NCBI GenBank assembly: GCA_029204225.1
Contig: CM055103.1
Location: 46,520,812 to 46,566,296 of the forward strand
DNA length: 45,485 bases
From: Diphasiastrum complanatum
Taxonomy: Eukaryota; Streptophyta; Lycopodiopsida; Lycopodiales; Lycopodiaceae
Direction: 5' to 3'
Each line of letters starts with the position of its first letter. Position 1 is the stretch's first letter. This document shows, in pieces, positions 20,131 through 31,795 of this stretch. The notes beneath the pieces were generated by a model that saw only the letters and a program-made list of their open reading frames with translations, searched no databases and was not told the DNA's origin. The position numbers and the translations under genes were made by a program.

Positions 20131-21401
20131 TGAGAGCATTCTCAATGAGTCGAGCAAGCTAGAAGGAGCCGAGAACTATGCAGTGCAAAATTCAAATTTA
20201 AGAACATTTTGATGGAAAAAGAGTTGTGCGAGATTTTGATAGATGAGGAAATGTGGCTAATCATTGAAGAAGATCAACCAGCATTTGACAAAAAGATTTG
20301 AAAAGCCCAAAATGTGATTAACTTTTCGGCTAAAAATGTCATTATTCCTTACAGTTCGGATTCAGAAGGACTAAAAGAAGCTTGGGATACCTTGAAGACC
20401 TTGTTTGAGACAACGAATATGTTTTGGTGTTATTTTTGAAGACAAAGTTACATACATTGTGCATGGACAATGGTACAATGATCATTGAAAACTTACTAAA
20501 AGTGAAGGAGATTTGGGATCAATTGGTTGTAGCTCATGAGCAAATCCAAGATCAAGAAATTGTGCGATTGATACTGAACATCTTGAATGACTGATTCCAA
20601 ACCTTGGTCACGAGTACAGCCACATGGGAGCAGATACCCAACTATGAAAAATTGGAAGGTTTGTTGTTATAAGAAAAGCAATGACACAAGAATGTGAGCC
20701 AACACAATAGAGGATTTGACCAAGCTCTTATCGCAAGAGGTTAAGGCGGCAAATTTGGTTGTGGAAGAAATCAATCAAGAGGATGCAATTTGCATCATGG
20801 TGTATTCAATCAATTTCAAGAGATGACAATTGGCATCAAGGCCAAAGATGAGACAATTCAAGCCAAAAATTGCCAATATTGGAATATGTCTAGCCATTGG
20901 GAGCATGAGTGCTGCAAGAAATAGAAGGACACGACGCAGCACAATGGCAAATGGCAACTGAGCAATTACACCTGTCAATTCGATTGAATGATATGAAAAA
21001 GACGAAGGCACAAATTCGAAACTTGTCTATTATTGCACTAATGACGAGTGACAAAGCTAATAGCAACGAGTACATCAATAGTTGAGCGTCCAAGCACATG
21101 ACTTCAAGGAAGGAATGGTTATCAAAACTTAGAGAACTTCACAATGAGGATGAAGTTCGTCAAGCAAATGGAAAGTGCTACCTGTTATGGAATCAAGAGT
21201 GTAGTGAAGCTTGCAAATGGAAAAATGAAGTAAATCAACAATGTGTTGTATGTGTCTGGCTCAGCCAACAACCTATTGTCGATTGGGATAGTGGCAGATC
21301 AACAATTGAAAGTCAAGTTTGATAGTGACAAGTGCCTTGTCAAGGACATCAAAAATCCTTTAAAGTGATTGCTATAGGAGCGAGAGTCAATGGAAACAAA
21401 T
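20131..21401 (+). pseudogene. Ty1/copia gag-protease remnant
   Basis: Heavily broken plus-strand copia gag and protease. Gag motifs: KLEGAENYAV (about 20158), MEKELCEILIDEEMW (about 20212), DSEGLKEAWDTLKTLFETTN (about 20357-20416) and VKEIWDQLVVAHEQIQDQEI (about 20503-20562). A zinc-knuckle remnant CQYWNMSSHWEHECCKK lies at about 20870-20920. The protease active site has decayed to INS-stop-ASKHMTS (about 21073-21103). The post-protease region INNVLYVSGSANNLLSIGIV (about 21235-21294) and VKFDSDKCLVKDIKNP survive. The sequence stops at GNKLL where an LTR begins (21402). Integrase, RT and RNase H are absent. Confidence 0.82.
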
Positions 21402-21724
21402 TGTTAGAATAGTAAGTCCAATTTATTTCTAGTTATTTACAGTCAGTATGTCATTTCTACTTTTCATGCTACAATGATGGGTGCCACATTGATGGCACTC
21501 AAGTTAGTGAGTTGAAATAGTTATCCCATAGTGGGTACAACTAAAAATTAGTACCCCCTAAAAATTAGAATTGAACTATATGTATTGTTTTCTCTTTAGT
21601 AACGATACGCAGTTCATAGTGTGTTGCTTGGGGTGTGGTGTGCTATTTCCTTTAACTTTTTTGATTTTAATTGATGGATAGTTTGTTAGATTGCTAGCAT
21701 AAACTGTAGGATCAATCTATGACA
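21402..21724 (+). repeat. LTR (323 bp) followed by a primer-binding site
   Basis: Begins TGTTAGAATAG at 21402 and ends ACA at 21724, directly before a degenerate primer-binding site. It therefore reads as a 5' LTR of an element extending rightward. A TATA-like tatatgta sits at about 21574. It abuts the gag-protease remnant exactly, so either it inserted there or a deletion joined them. Confidence 0.65.
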
Positions 21725-21737
21725 TGGCATTAAAGCC
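21725..21737 (+). other. Primer-binding site, initiator tRNA-Met type (degenerate)
   Basis: TGGCATTAAAGCC matches TGGTATCAGAGCC at 10 of 13 positions and lies directly after the LTR end at 21724. Confidence 0.6.
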
Positions 21738-23769
21738 TTGGTCAGATATAGTTCTATAGCTATCATGAGCCAAATATTGAGACAATTCAAAGAACTACTA
21801 CAATTGGATCAATCACGCTATCAATTCAATTCTAAAGAATCATAAAGCATATAACTTAGAAGCACTATTACAGAGCCAAGGGAATTTACAGGTTTAAATA
21901 AGTTGGAATATGAGAACTTTTATAAATTTTTCAATTTTTTCAAGCAAAATGTAAATTTTTTGATGAATGCAAGTTGCAATATTGCACCAAATCACATACC
22001 ATTAGTTCTAGCAGGCAACCACTAGTAGGGCGACCTCTAGCAATGCTTCCGTATAGTTGGTGTGAAGGTTCATTATTTCTAACTCTCACTGGCACATAGC
22101 AGATTCATAATTTTCAAGGTTGATACATTAGATTTAATTATCTGGTATGCACCCATGTAGTGCAATGTGTGTTTTTGTTGATATGCAACGTCCCATGGAG
22201 GAGATTTATCCAATTGTGCTTATTGCATGTCAACAAGGCTAGTGGCAACATTGAGAAGTTGAGTGAGACTATCAATTTGGATATTTTGTTGCTCAACCAC
22301 ACTTGTACTAATTCCTTAGCCATGTCCATTAAAATTTAAAATTGATTAGCATCAACTTTTTTGAGAGACTCGTGAAGTCTCTTTCTCAGATCTAGACATT
22401 CCTCTTGAAAGAAAGCTAGTTGTTGGTTAAAAAACTTTGCTGGTTTTGGAGTGTGTTGTAGAATTGGGTTACTCTCGAGCCATGAGTTAGCTCATATCTG
22501 TTATTTTGAAGCAAAGCTCAATGACCATTTTTTTCGTCATTTTTTGATTTTTTTTTGTCATTTTCATGCAAGAGCTTTTTATTCAAGTCCTCAGTGTCAT
22601 TCATCAGTTTTGTAAGATAATTAATAGTACTAGCCTTGGCCTTAAACTCTCTTTTTCTGTGATCCATACATCATGGCCAATTGATTTATTGTTTGGCAAA
22701 CTAGATTGGCATGTTGTTGTGTTGGATTATTATCCCTATCTCTCTATAATCTTATTATTGATCTACGTCCCTTCATTTATCCAGTTGCTACAAATTTAGT
22801 ATATTGCACAGACTGCAATATACACGAGAATCGCAAAGTAGGTTTACGATCTACTTATGGCCTCTTCTGGTCTCTTACAAGCTCATGGACTTTCACGTCT
22901 GCTTACGAGCTCTTACGACTACCCATTGGCTTATGTTTTACGAGCTTATGCTTTGTGGTCGCTTACGAACCTTTATGCTTGCTTACGGATTTTCACTCAT
23001 TACGACTGTTTACAAATTACAATTACGAATTCTAACTAGATAAGTGACATCGCAATATGGCTAAGTGTCAATTGCAATCTACATGCCAATTGCAACCTAG
23101 TTGAACGACTATTGTCAATCGTCATTTGGATAAGCCTATTTGGCATTGCTAACTAGTATAAATAGCTAATCATTTTCTCAAGTTTAATAAGATAGAAATT
23201 CAATCAAGTCAATTGATTCAAAAACTCAATTTATGATAGAGCATTGTTAGCTTATTAGCGAAAGGTGTCAAACTGAGACAATCAGCATTCAAAGTTAGTT
23301 TTGAATAAGCAGTTGCATCTGCTATTGTTTTGTGTTCGTAATTCATCTAATTTGTACATGCTACTTACTACTGAATTCAATTCTACAATTTTATTGCGTT
23401 CAATATCAAGTCGGAATGAGTGTATGTTTTTCTAATCAACTATTGTCTCATTTTGTTCTCTTATAGTTTTGTTTGAGCATCTCTATTTACGTTTGTCTAC
23501 AAAATCAATTTCGTAGATTCTGATGGTTTTTTAGAATCAAGTAGAATCAAACGTGACTTTTGTCTCAATAGTATGGTTCGACTTTAATAGGCTTACTCAT
23601 GCATTGAAGAAGGACTATTCCTTAGAGCCCAATAGTTGCATCTATTGAATGCAATTTTTGTTGTGTCGGTCTTCTTTCCTTTTTCCAACAATTGTGCAGC
23701 ATGTATGACTTGGGAGACGTAAGCATCCATGTTGTGTTGTACTAGAACAAAAATGTTGGTTGGATGGAC
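21738..23769. other. Decayed sequence, no identifiable gene
   Basis: About 2 kb. At 22140-22560 a minus-strand frame with breaks reads FFQEECLDLRKRLHESLKKV and similar, possibly a gag-like or host fragment I cannot assign. At 22850-23040 the motif ttacgacY/cttacgR recurs about ten times. At about 23330-23620 the sequence resembles 2850-3060 (LTR-like). At 23593-23769 an open minus-strand frame has no features I know. Confidence 0.35.
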
Positions 23770-24400
23770 TGTTGGAAATGGTGAACTCATGGAACCAATT
23801 TCCTGCATTCTCCAGTCCCGACATATTAGGATACATTGACAACAAACTATCGGGATCCAACCAAAGCCTCAACAAAGACGAAGAACCGAAGACATTGTCG
23901 GGCAAGGCCAAACTATCGGGACCTTAGCCCGTCGGGTATGATAGTTCAAACTATCACGCTCAACTCAAAAACTAACGTTGCAGAGAATCAGTTAGCAAAT
24001 GTTTTACCTTAAACCTCTCTTGTAATGATTAGTTAAACTATCTTGTAATCTCACTTGGTGAGACATAAGTATAGGTTAGAATTCAGAATAGAGGAATGTA
24101 GTATAGAATGCATGCAATAGAATAGAGATCTGCAGAGAAGCAGATACAACATTGTAAGAGGAGCATCAGGCCGCCAACGAGCGAGACACTGTCGACTCAC
24201 TCTGTAATCAAAACGCAAATACAAAATACATTCTGTTCTTCCACCTCTGATTGTTGCGTTACATTTGATTGATTGATTGATTGCTATAATGTCTGAGATT
24301 GATAGCCGAGTATCTAGGTCCTGAAAATTGTATGCATAGTGTAGCACACTTCCGCCAAATTAGGCATACACAACTGCACCAAACACATCAGCTAAGCATT

Positions 24401-24451
<51 letters not shown>

Positions 24452-24482
24452 CTAACCGGGAAAAAAAAGTCATTCCCAGACA
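23770..24482 (+). repeat. 5' LTR of the copia element at 24.5-26 kb
   Basis: Starts TGTTGGAAATGGTGAACTC (23770) and ends ACA (24482) just before the primer-binding site; 713 bp. The start matches the 3' LTR start of the minus-strand element at 42308 (TGTAAAAAATGGCGAACTC). Internal blocks also match: cgccaacgagcgagacactg at about 24173, versus the complement at about 41751. A (CA)n array at 24405-24447 lies near its end. The two copies are clearly diverged. Confidence 0.8.
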
Positions 24483-24494
24483 TAATATCAGAGC
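24483..24494 (+). other. Primer-binding site, initiator tRNA-Met type
   Basis: TAATATCAGAGC immediately follows the LTR end. It keeps the ATCAGAGC core of the usual TGGTATCAGAGC. Confidence 0.65.
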
Positions 24495-24515
24495 AAATTC
24501 TATAGATAACACAAT

Positions 24516-25965
24516 ATGGCTACTACGATTCAGACTAGGATTGCAATCAATCTTGATGGCGCAAACTATCGAGTTTGGAAGTTCAAGATCAAAACACTCT
24601 TAAAGAGTGAAAGGATATGGTCAGTGACCGATGTCACAGAAGAAAAGCCTCCAGAGGGAGACACAAGGAGAGCAGAATGGATTAGAAAAGATGAACGCAC
24701 AATGGCGATCATCTGCCCTTTTCACAAAGGAAAAGAAAAATTACAAAAACAAGTCCAAATTTGACAAGGCCCAATCAAAGCCATCAACAAGAGGCAACAA
24801 CAACAACAAAGACACTTCTATTTGTGATCACTTCATGAACCGGGACACATAGCCGACAGATGTTGTTTCAACCCGACGAACCTTGCATGCACTGCAAGAA
24901 AAAAGAGCGTTATGGATATGAATGCTATTACAACCCAAAAGGGAAGCACAAAGCTAAGAAAGCAAATGTTGCAGAATCATCGAAGAATATTGAGAAAGGT
25001 GACAATGCCTACATGATCATCGATGAAGCATCAACCAGCTACACTAAGCACGACTACGACATAGTCATCGACTCAGGTGCTACATCGCACATCACGTGCA
25101 ACAAAAATGTCTTGATCAATTACAAGATGCTCAACAATGCAAGAGCAGTGATACTAGGTGAAGGAAGCAGACACGATGTCAAAGGCATCGGCACTCTAAT
25201 CTACGTACACTGTCCGGATATGCAAAACTACAAGGAGCACTTTACGTGCCAACACTCAGAAGAGACTTACTCTTTGTGTCAAGAATTGACGATCTTGGTG
25301 CATGAGTCATGTTTGACGAGAATGTATGCCGAATAATCGAGCAAAAATCAAGTAAATTGTTGACTGTCAGATCAAGACAAGGAAATCTTTACCAAGCAAA
25401 GATCATCAACAGACATGATAGCATATTAAATGCATCAGAAAATAAAAATCATTTTTGACACAGAAGAATGTATCATCAGAATCATGAGAAATTTGTACGA
25501 CATGAGCAGAAAAGAGCTACAATGATGCAAGTTGGGCAAGCTGCAAAGATGACAGCAAGTATGTGACAAGCGATTGTTCGATAGCGTGCAGAGCAGCTAT
25601 AAATTAGATCTGCAAGAAACAGACACTGATAGCTCAATCCTCCTGCAAAGCCGAATATGTGGCAGCATCAAAGGTAGCAAACAAGGTAATATGGTTGCAG
25701 ATGATGTTGGAAGCAATTGGCATACAAGAGAGAGAACCATGCACCATGATGATGGATTCTCATAGTGCCATATATCTATCCCAGGATCCAATCTTCCATT
25801 CGAAGACCAAGCACGTACCATCACATTCAAGACCTGATCTCGAAAGGAGAGCTGAGTGTCAAATTCAAAAGATCAGCAGAAATGATTGCAGATTTGCTGA
25901 CAAAGCCACTGGACAAACCACTACTCACAAAACACAGAGGATCAATTGGAGTTGGATAACATGAA
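24516..25965 (+). pseudogene. Deleted Ty1/copia gag-pol (gag, protease, RNase H only)
   Basis: Same family as the element at 42.3-45.5 kb. Gag begins at the ATG at 24516 (LDGANYRVWKFKIKTLLKSE). Most of the gag body is deleted: it jumps to a broken zinc knuckle (CDHFMN, then GHIADRCCF in another frame, about 24820-24872). The protease site is DIVIDSGATSHITCNKN (DSG codons 25070-25078), followed by GEGSRHDVKGIG. A frame change near 25215 and decayed GAG-pre-integrase sequence follow (about 25330-25500). Integrase and RT are missing entirely. It resumes in RNase H (SKVANKVIWLQMMLEAIGI at about 25668; SHSAIYLSQDPIFHSKTKH) with a frameshift near 25815, and ends DLLTKPLDKPLLTKHRGSIG with a stop near 25958. 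No 3' LTR matching 23770-24482 follows. Confidence 0.88.
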
Positions 25966-28183
25966 TGGTCGCATCGTTCAACTGTGAGTGCAAATTTCTA
26001 CTCTTCCATCCATCGTTGACAGAGAGGCATACAAAACAAATCTCACCATGTTGTCCATGGCTTATAGAAGAGTCTACTGACTCTATTGTTCATCACTGAC
26101 AAAGAGCATGATGAGTGCTTTTTTCACCCCACGGTCCCGCCTTCCTCTATGAGCAAGATATATGTAACCCCCCATCACTCCAAAAGTCAATTTGGTACTC
26201 TTTTCCCAAGCATTCTATATGGCTCTCGTCATTATCAATATGAAAAAGTGGATGAGAGGCCCTGTTGTTTTTTAAAAGTGTGAGATGAGAAAATGTGTTA
26301 TTGTTTTACTAGTAAAACCAATGAGAGTTAGCATGTGTCATTTACAAAAAGGTCTTGGACAAGAAAAGTGACATGGGGTTCAATATTTTGACAAGTCATT
26401 GTGTGAGAGATCTCAAGTATGGAATATAGAAATGTCGTGTAGAATCGTGATAGATTATAGTTGGGAGAAAATAAAAAGTGTGATTCAATTACTTTTGAAA
26501 TGGTTTTTTTTAATTATTATGGGTCATGGTACCGACTTTATAATGGTATAGCAAAATGTCCCTTGGAAAGAAGCATATTCACATATTTTTGCTAGTATCT
26601 AATGAATCGTCTTTTTTATAAAATGTCATGTAATTCTAAGCTTTGAGTTTTGTTCAAGTATGTCTTGAATAAAAAGCATATTCTTGATATCTTAATTTAA
26701 AGACGATTTTTGAATCTTTTATCCTTGGAATACAAGAGAAAAATATAAACTCAACATGGTTGGAATATACCATTACGAGCTTAAACATAACCCATTGGCA
26801 ATTTTCACATAGATTCATCGTGGCCAAGATATCTCATTGGAATATATGATTCTTGGCCATCCACTATCAGGCATTCAGAAACCGAGATGGCTTGGGGATA
26901 TACACTATCACTATTGAGATTGAGTCTTGAAGAGTCCATATGAGAGGCTCACTTATGTCTTAAAAGAAATGATGTCGTGTAAAAAATAGAGAATATTTTG
27001 AGTGATGTACAAGACCCTTAGCCTTAATAATGTCATGACATTGAATCAATATCAAGAGGGTTGAAAGAAAAAGAATCTCATAATCATTGAGAAATACACT
27101 TGCATGTCCAAGAGGATCATTAAAGTTGTACACACTCAGAGTGAGTTGAATTGCGCCTTTCAAAGTTTCATATCATTATGAGTGATGTTTCATCAGCTTC
27201 CCAGTGGGACCTGACATATCTTATGTTGATAAATCATACCTAAATATCATAGTTTTGAATTTATTAGAAGATGCATCAACAAAGGATAGTCTCTATCCTT
27301 GGAATTTTACGATTGGGATGAAATCATGAGATTTCTAACGCCCTATATCTTACATAGTCTCGATTATAGGAGATCTCGAGATATCTATATCTTAATGCTC
27401 TTTTAGAAATATTGCATATACTTGGAAGAAACTTCGGGAAGTGTGAAACATGTGTGATAGGACTTGTTCATTGGACATGTTAAAAAAGAGTATATGGCTT
27501 TTTTATGCAAAGTCTTATCTGAAGGGAAAGCCGAGAGAGCTTAGGTGGTAATAAAAATGGGACTCTCCATCTAACATTGAGCTTGAAGAGAAAGTATTTG
27601 TAAGCCATTAGGTCTAGATGAGATTCATGATATGAGGATGCAATGAGACTATGAATTTATCAATGATACTCGATTATTGTGAGAGAGTAGGAAATCCTCT
27701 TGATCAAAAGACCAATGACTGTAGGACTAATTGAAGAGAGAACATCTTAATTGACACTTTAGTTAAGATCAAAGGGATGATAGACTGATCTTAGATTAGA
27801 ACGGTATGCAATGTAAAAAAGTGAGTTCTCAACCATTAGAGGATGAAACCTTGGTGATATTTAATGGCAAAATCCTCACCCTACTTTGATATAGGAGGGA
27901 AGAAGAGTTGAGTTTAACTTATATATATTCGGTCCCAAGACTGACACTAGAGTCTTTCTCATATATGAATCGAAAATTTCAAAGGTAGCTCACCTTGCAT
28001 ACCTTCGAGGGGTATTTGAGTCATCCATAATTTCCATCTTGAGCAACAATATCTATATGACATTCTACAAGATCGCCACCCTCCCAAAACATGAGCTGAA
28101 ACTTTGTTACTAAGCTCCATTCAACATAAATCTTGTGTAATGCTAAAGATGCGAGATGTGATAGGATTAGAGTCTCTTCCATA
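25966..28183. other. Long AT-rich stretch, no gene seen
   Basis: About 2.2 kb with stops in all frames at high density and no retroelement or host domain. A 3' LTR is expected at its left end but cannot be recognised. Confidence 0.4.
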
Positions 28184-29540
28184 GCTAATTTGATTTTCCA
28201 ATAATGAGTGCAAGACAGGCATCCACATTTTCCAGCTTGCTTTGCAAAATATATATTGTGTTCAAGTTGGTGAATTGTAGTTTGTGGAAACGAAAATGCC
28301 TAAGTTTTTGAAAGTTGGCTATAGAACATGATAGGTACTTTAATTTTTGGTCATACATGCAATTAAAATTCATGCAAAGTGGGGCATGAGGCCAAACACA
28401 AATGAGCATAAACATCATCACTATTAACATAAATTCTTAACAAAATATCATACTTAGGACAAGGCCTTTGTAGTATACCAAAATGTTATTGTTTGCTTTG
28501 TATATAGCCAGATCAAAAGTGCTAGGGTAAAATTTTATTTCTTTAACTATTAGTGAAGGTCGAGTCTCATAACTAATCAAAAAAAATCTATGAAGTAGAC
28601 CGTGTAGTTGCTTGTAGGCGAAAGGATTTCATCCTCGATGTTGCAAGTCTAATTGTCACATTTTAATATTCACCATTCTATTCATACCAATAAATATGAA
28701 AAAAAAAATCATATTATCATCAAAACAATGCTAATTGGCATGCCAATTCGTAATCTACACAAAATTTTTACAACTAAATAAATACTACAATGCTAGAGAG
28801 AGAGAGAGAGAGTCGTAATTTATGCATTTTTCAAAATTAAAAAAGACAAATTTTCTTTGTTGTTGATCGCACACCCATCACCAAAAAAGAAGTCGTCCAA
28901 AAAAAGTAAAAAAGTTGGCCCAACTTTCAGTTCCAATATCAAATACAAGCAGCCTCATTTGGAGATTTGGAAATAAAATGGCCATAAATATTCGAAAGAG
29001 AGAAAGGAACTTGGAGAAAAACTCCATTGAAATCTTTGTTCTAAAGTGCAATGAAAGGACCCGAAGTGTCACTTGGTCTCTAAAGTTTAGTAAACTTTAT
29101 AGTGAAAACTTAGTTTTTTTTTTTTTTGACTTTTGCTAAAAGTAAAAACATTTGCGCATAGTGTCCATTTAAGACCGTAAAAAGGGGATCGACTCCAAAA
29201 GACCTGCAATTGCAAAGTACGGTTCACTGGACAAAGTGTAAGTGTCGAAGTAGAGAGAATTTCTGCTATCTAATGATACCTAGTGCTTGGGAGTGTGCTA
29301 CTAAGTAATAGTAGCATTTGACGATTCATTGACATATTGGTTGACTTTTGCCAACTTTGGCAGAGGGATGACCCAATAGATTTTTAGTAGGTCTATATTT
29401 TTGCATACAATCATTGACATTGATTCTAATTAGCATTGTATTACACTCATTTTGAGTGCAAAAAGCAATAACAATGGCTTTTTGGGAGAACTTATTTTTA
29501 TTTTAAATTTTCAAATCGCATAATTAGACATCTCATCTAA
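28184..29540. other. Non-coding sequence with minor open frames
   Basis: A minus-strand frame at 28185-28430 has a leucine-rich look (IANFQKLRHFRFHKLQFTNL) but is too short and irregular to call. A short (GA)n tract lies at 28797-28813. Otherwise nothing recognisable. Confidence 0.35.
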
Positions 29541-30390
29541 CTTGTCTGGTTTACCAAATACAAGAGAACAAGCTCTGGGATATTGCTATTGATAGCGAGC
29601 AACACCCTAACACGACCAATGTAGATAGAAGAACATTTGATAAACGTGCACAAAAGGCATTGTCATTGATAAATCTTTTAGTCAAAGATCGTGTGACAAC
29701 CCAAATTCGTGAGACCGTAATGTTGAGGCAAGCTTGAGATGCATTAAGGAGACAATTCAAGACGAAAAATCCCTCGAGTATTTTGTACTTGAAAAATTAA
29801 ACAAAGTGCAAATAGAACACATGAGAGCATCGAAACATACATCACTCACATTGACAAACAAATGCGCAATGAAATATATGCGATCGAAAAAAAAACTTGA
29901 GGAATGCAGAGCATGTCTATACAACGGTGCATAGAATGACTAAAAAATATCAAGTGTTTTTTAGCGGTTTATCTTTGAGGGAGAAATTATTGATTTTGAA
30001 AAATTGTACATCATCTTGCTACAAAAAGAACAATGGTGGAAGGTAGCAAAATCTCCCATTAGATCATTAGGTGATCAAGCTTTATTTTCAAAAGAGCAAC
30101 CATTGCAGGCAAGAAAAGGCACAACAAAATTCAAGAAAATGATAAGGTGATGGTAAAAGGTCTATATGGATATTGTCATCAAAAGATGGAGGGCTAAAGA
30201 ATATTGGGGAAAGCAAACAAACAAATATCAAAGAAGACGAATTAAAACAACATGGAAACGATATTGAAGAAGAAATACATAATTATTTGAAAGTGTTTCG
30301 CTGCATTGGCTTCACAAGACAATGACATTATGTAGTTCATTGATTTAGGGGCAACAAAAAATTGAAAATTGTTTAGTCAATCCACTCCAA
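29541..30390 (+). pseudogene. Ty1/copia gag remnant
   Basis: Plus-strand copia gag in several frames. ENKLWDIAIDSEQHPNTTNV (about 29569-29628), RAQKALSLINLLVKDRVTTQ (about 29651) and the decayed equivalent of the usual AWDxLxxxFxTKN motif (DALRRQFKTKN, about 29740-29772) follow the copia order. THIDKQMRNEIYAIEKK (about 29850) and SGLSLREKLLILKN (about 29963) come from later gag. A protease-like FIDLGATKN lies at about 30340; as in the fragment at 3.2 kb, Ser of the active site is replaced by Leu. Many stops are present, and integrase, RT and RNase H are absent. Confidence 0.7.
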
Positions 30391-30564
30391 TGGAAAATGG
30401 TGAGGAAGCACAAGCAGATGGCCAAGGATGTTACATTTGTAGCATCAAAAAGGTACCCCATTCAATTTCCAAGTACAAAGGTAAAAAATGTCTAAATTTC
30501 TATATGAAGAAAGCTCAAAAAAATTCTTTCAAAAAGACAATCTCATTTTTACCTTTTAAATGAA

Positions 30565-30647
30565 GAAAAGGGAGGCGCCTCCTCTTTTATCTTAAATTTT
30601 TTTTTTACCATGCACCTTCCGAATGTTGAAAGGTGCATCATGCATGT

Positions 30648-30682
<35 letters not shown>

Positions 30683-30885
30683 GCACCTTCCACACAAGTG
30701 TATTTAAAAAAAATTACAGCAAAAAAAAATATAAAAAAAAGTAAAATCTAAAAATCACGGTAGGAAAGGATGCCTACTCGAGCCATTCCGCCCGAAGAAG
30801 GGCTTCTGCCCTTGGACTACCGCCCTCGGGTGGACGCCCTTCATGGGCAAAATGCCCTCAGAGGGCGACCTTTCACATCTCCCCC
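30565..30885. repeat. Cluster of short palindromes and an (AT)n tract
   Basis: Contains GAGGCGCCTC (about 30572), a hairpin TGCACCTT/AAGGTGCA (about 30610-30637), (AT)n at about 30650-30679, and a GC-rich block at 30785-30872. That block has nested GCCC/GGGC inverted repeats (cgccctc/gagggcg; gcccttcatgggc; gccctcagagggc). Confidence 0.7.
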
Positions 30886-31310
30886 TCAATTTTTTATATA
30901 AAGAATTGTAGGGCATTTATCCTTTTTCATTAGGATTTCAATTGATTCAAATTTTGAGTGATGCAATAATCAATATCAAAATGTTAAATCTGTAAACTTC
31001 AATCTATATCAAAAATTAATAATGATTAAGAATTACTTGTATGGTCTTTGTATGTAACAAGAAGTAAAATGACATGCTTTGTTAAAGGTTTATTATGAGT
31101 GACTCAAAGAATGTATTAAAGCTTAAAGCTTAGAGCCAAACTAATTATTTTTAAAATCTTAAACAAAATAAATTTAGGTATTGACTTACACTAAAGACAA
31201 AAAACCTATAATTTGATATTTGATAATTTCATAACTTATAAGGGCTCAAACATGTGGGTTATGAGAACCTAAAAAAAAACTAATAGGTGAATTAAAAATA
31301 TGCATAGAAT
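30886..31310. other. AT-rich sequence, no gene seen
   Basis: About 425 bases of AT-rich DNA with no coding signal. Confidence 0.4.
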
Positions 31311-31775
31311 TAATGAACCGCTAAAGGTTCACTACGGTTCTGAGAACCGTACGGTTCTCAGAACATTTAAGCAAGAACCATGTGAACCGTGGAGATAATT
31401 AATGAATGAATTAATTTTTTTTTTGTCCCACCCCCAAAAACAGCCCAAAAAAATCCTTAAAATGCCAAATTTTTTTCAAAAAAAGCAGATTTGTAGGGAG
31501 TTTCCATTAGTTACTTCAAATTATTTAATGGCCTATTTTTTTTTAGTACCCACCCCCAAAAACAGCCAAAAAGTAAGGCTAAACAAGTTGAAAAAAATAC
31601 CCAAAAAATGAGAAACGAGGGTCAACAACGAGCTATGAGGGGTTTTGGGGGGGAAATTAGAATAATTAATTATTTTTCTTTTTAGATGAACCATACCACG
31701 GTTCAACGGACCGTGGTACGGTCCCTGCCACGGTTCCCAAAACCCACGGTTCTGGGAACTGTGGGTTCTATGAAA
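31311..31775. repeat. Foldback element with GGTTC/CCACGG palindromes
   Basis: The left part has a perfect 28-bp palindrome at 31337-31364 (half: GTTCTGAGAACCGT). The right part (about 31686-31770) has ACCACGGT/ACCGTGGT, CCACGGTTCCCA/TGGGAACTGTGG and AACCCACGGTTC/GAACTGTGGGTT hairpins. The arms share gaacc...accgtgg and flank an AT-rich centre. Inside, a direct repeat (cacccccaaaaacagcc) occurs at about 31430 and 31551. It looks like a MITE or foldback transposon. Confidence 0.7.
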
Positions 31776-31795
31776 ATATGGTACACTTTTTTCTA

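Noticed and set aside
24405-24447. (CA)n array considered as a Z-DNA regulatory site
   Set aside because: It lies inside the LTR and is simply noted there; nothing supports a specific function.
28185-28430. Leucine-rich frame that could be an NBS-LRR fragment
   Set aside because: Only one or two irregular repeats, no NB-ARC motif nearby, and AT-rich sequence easily gives Leu/Ile-rich frames.
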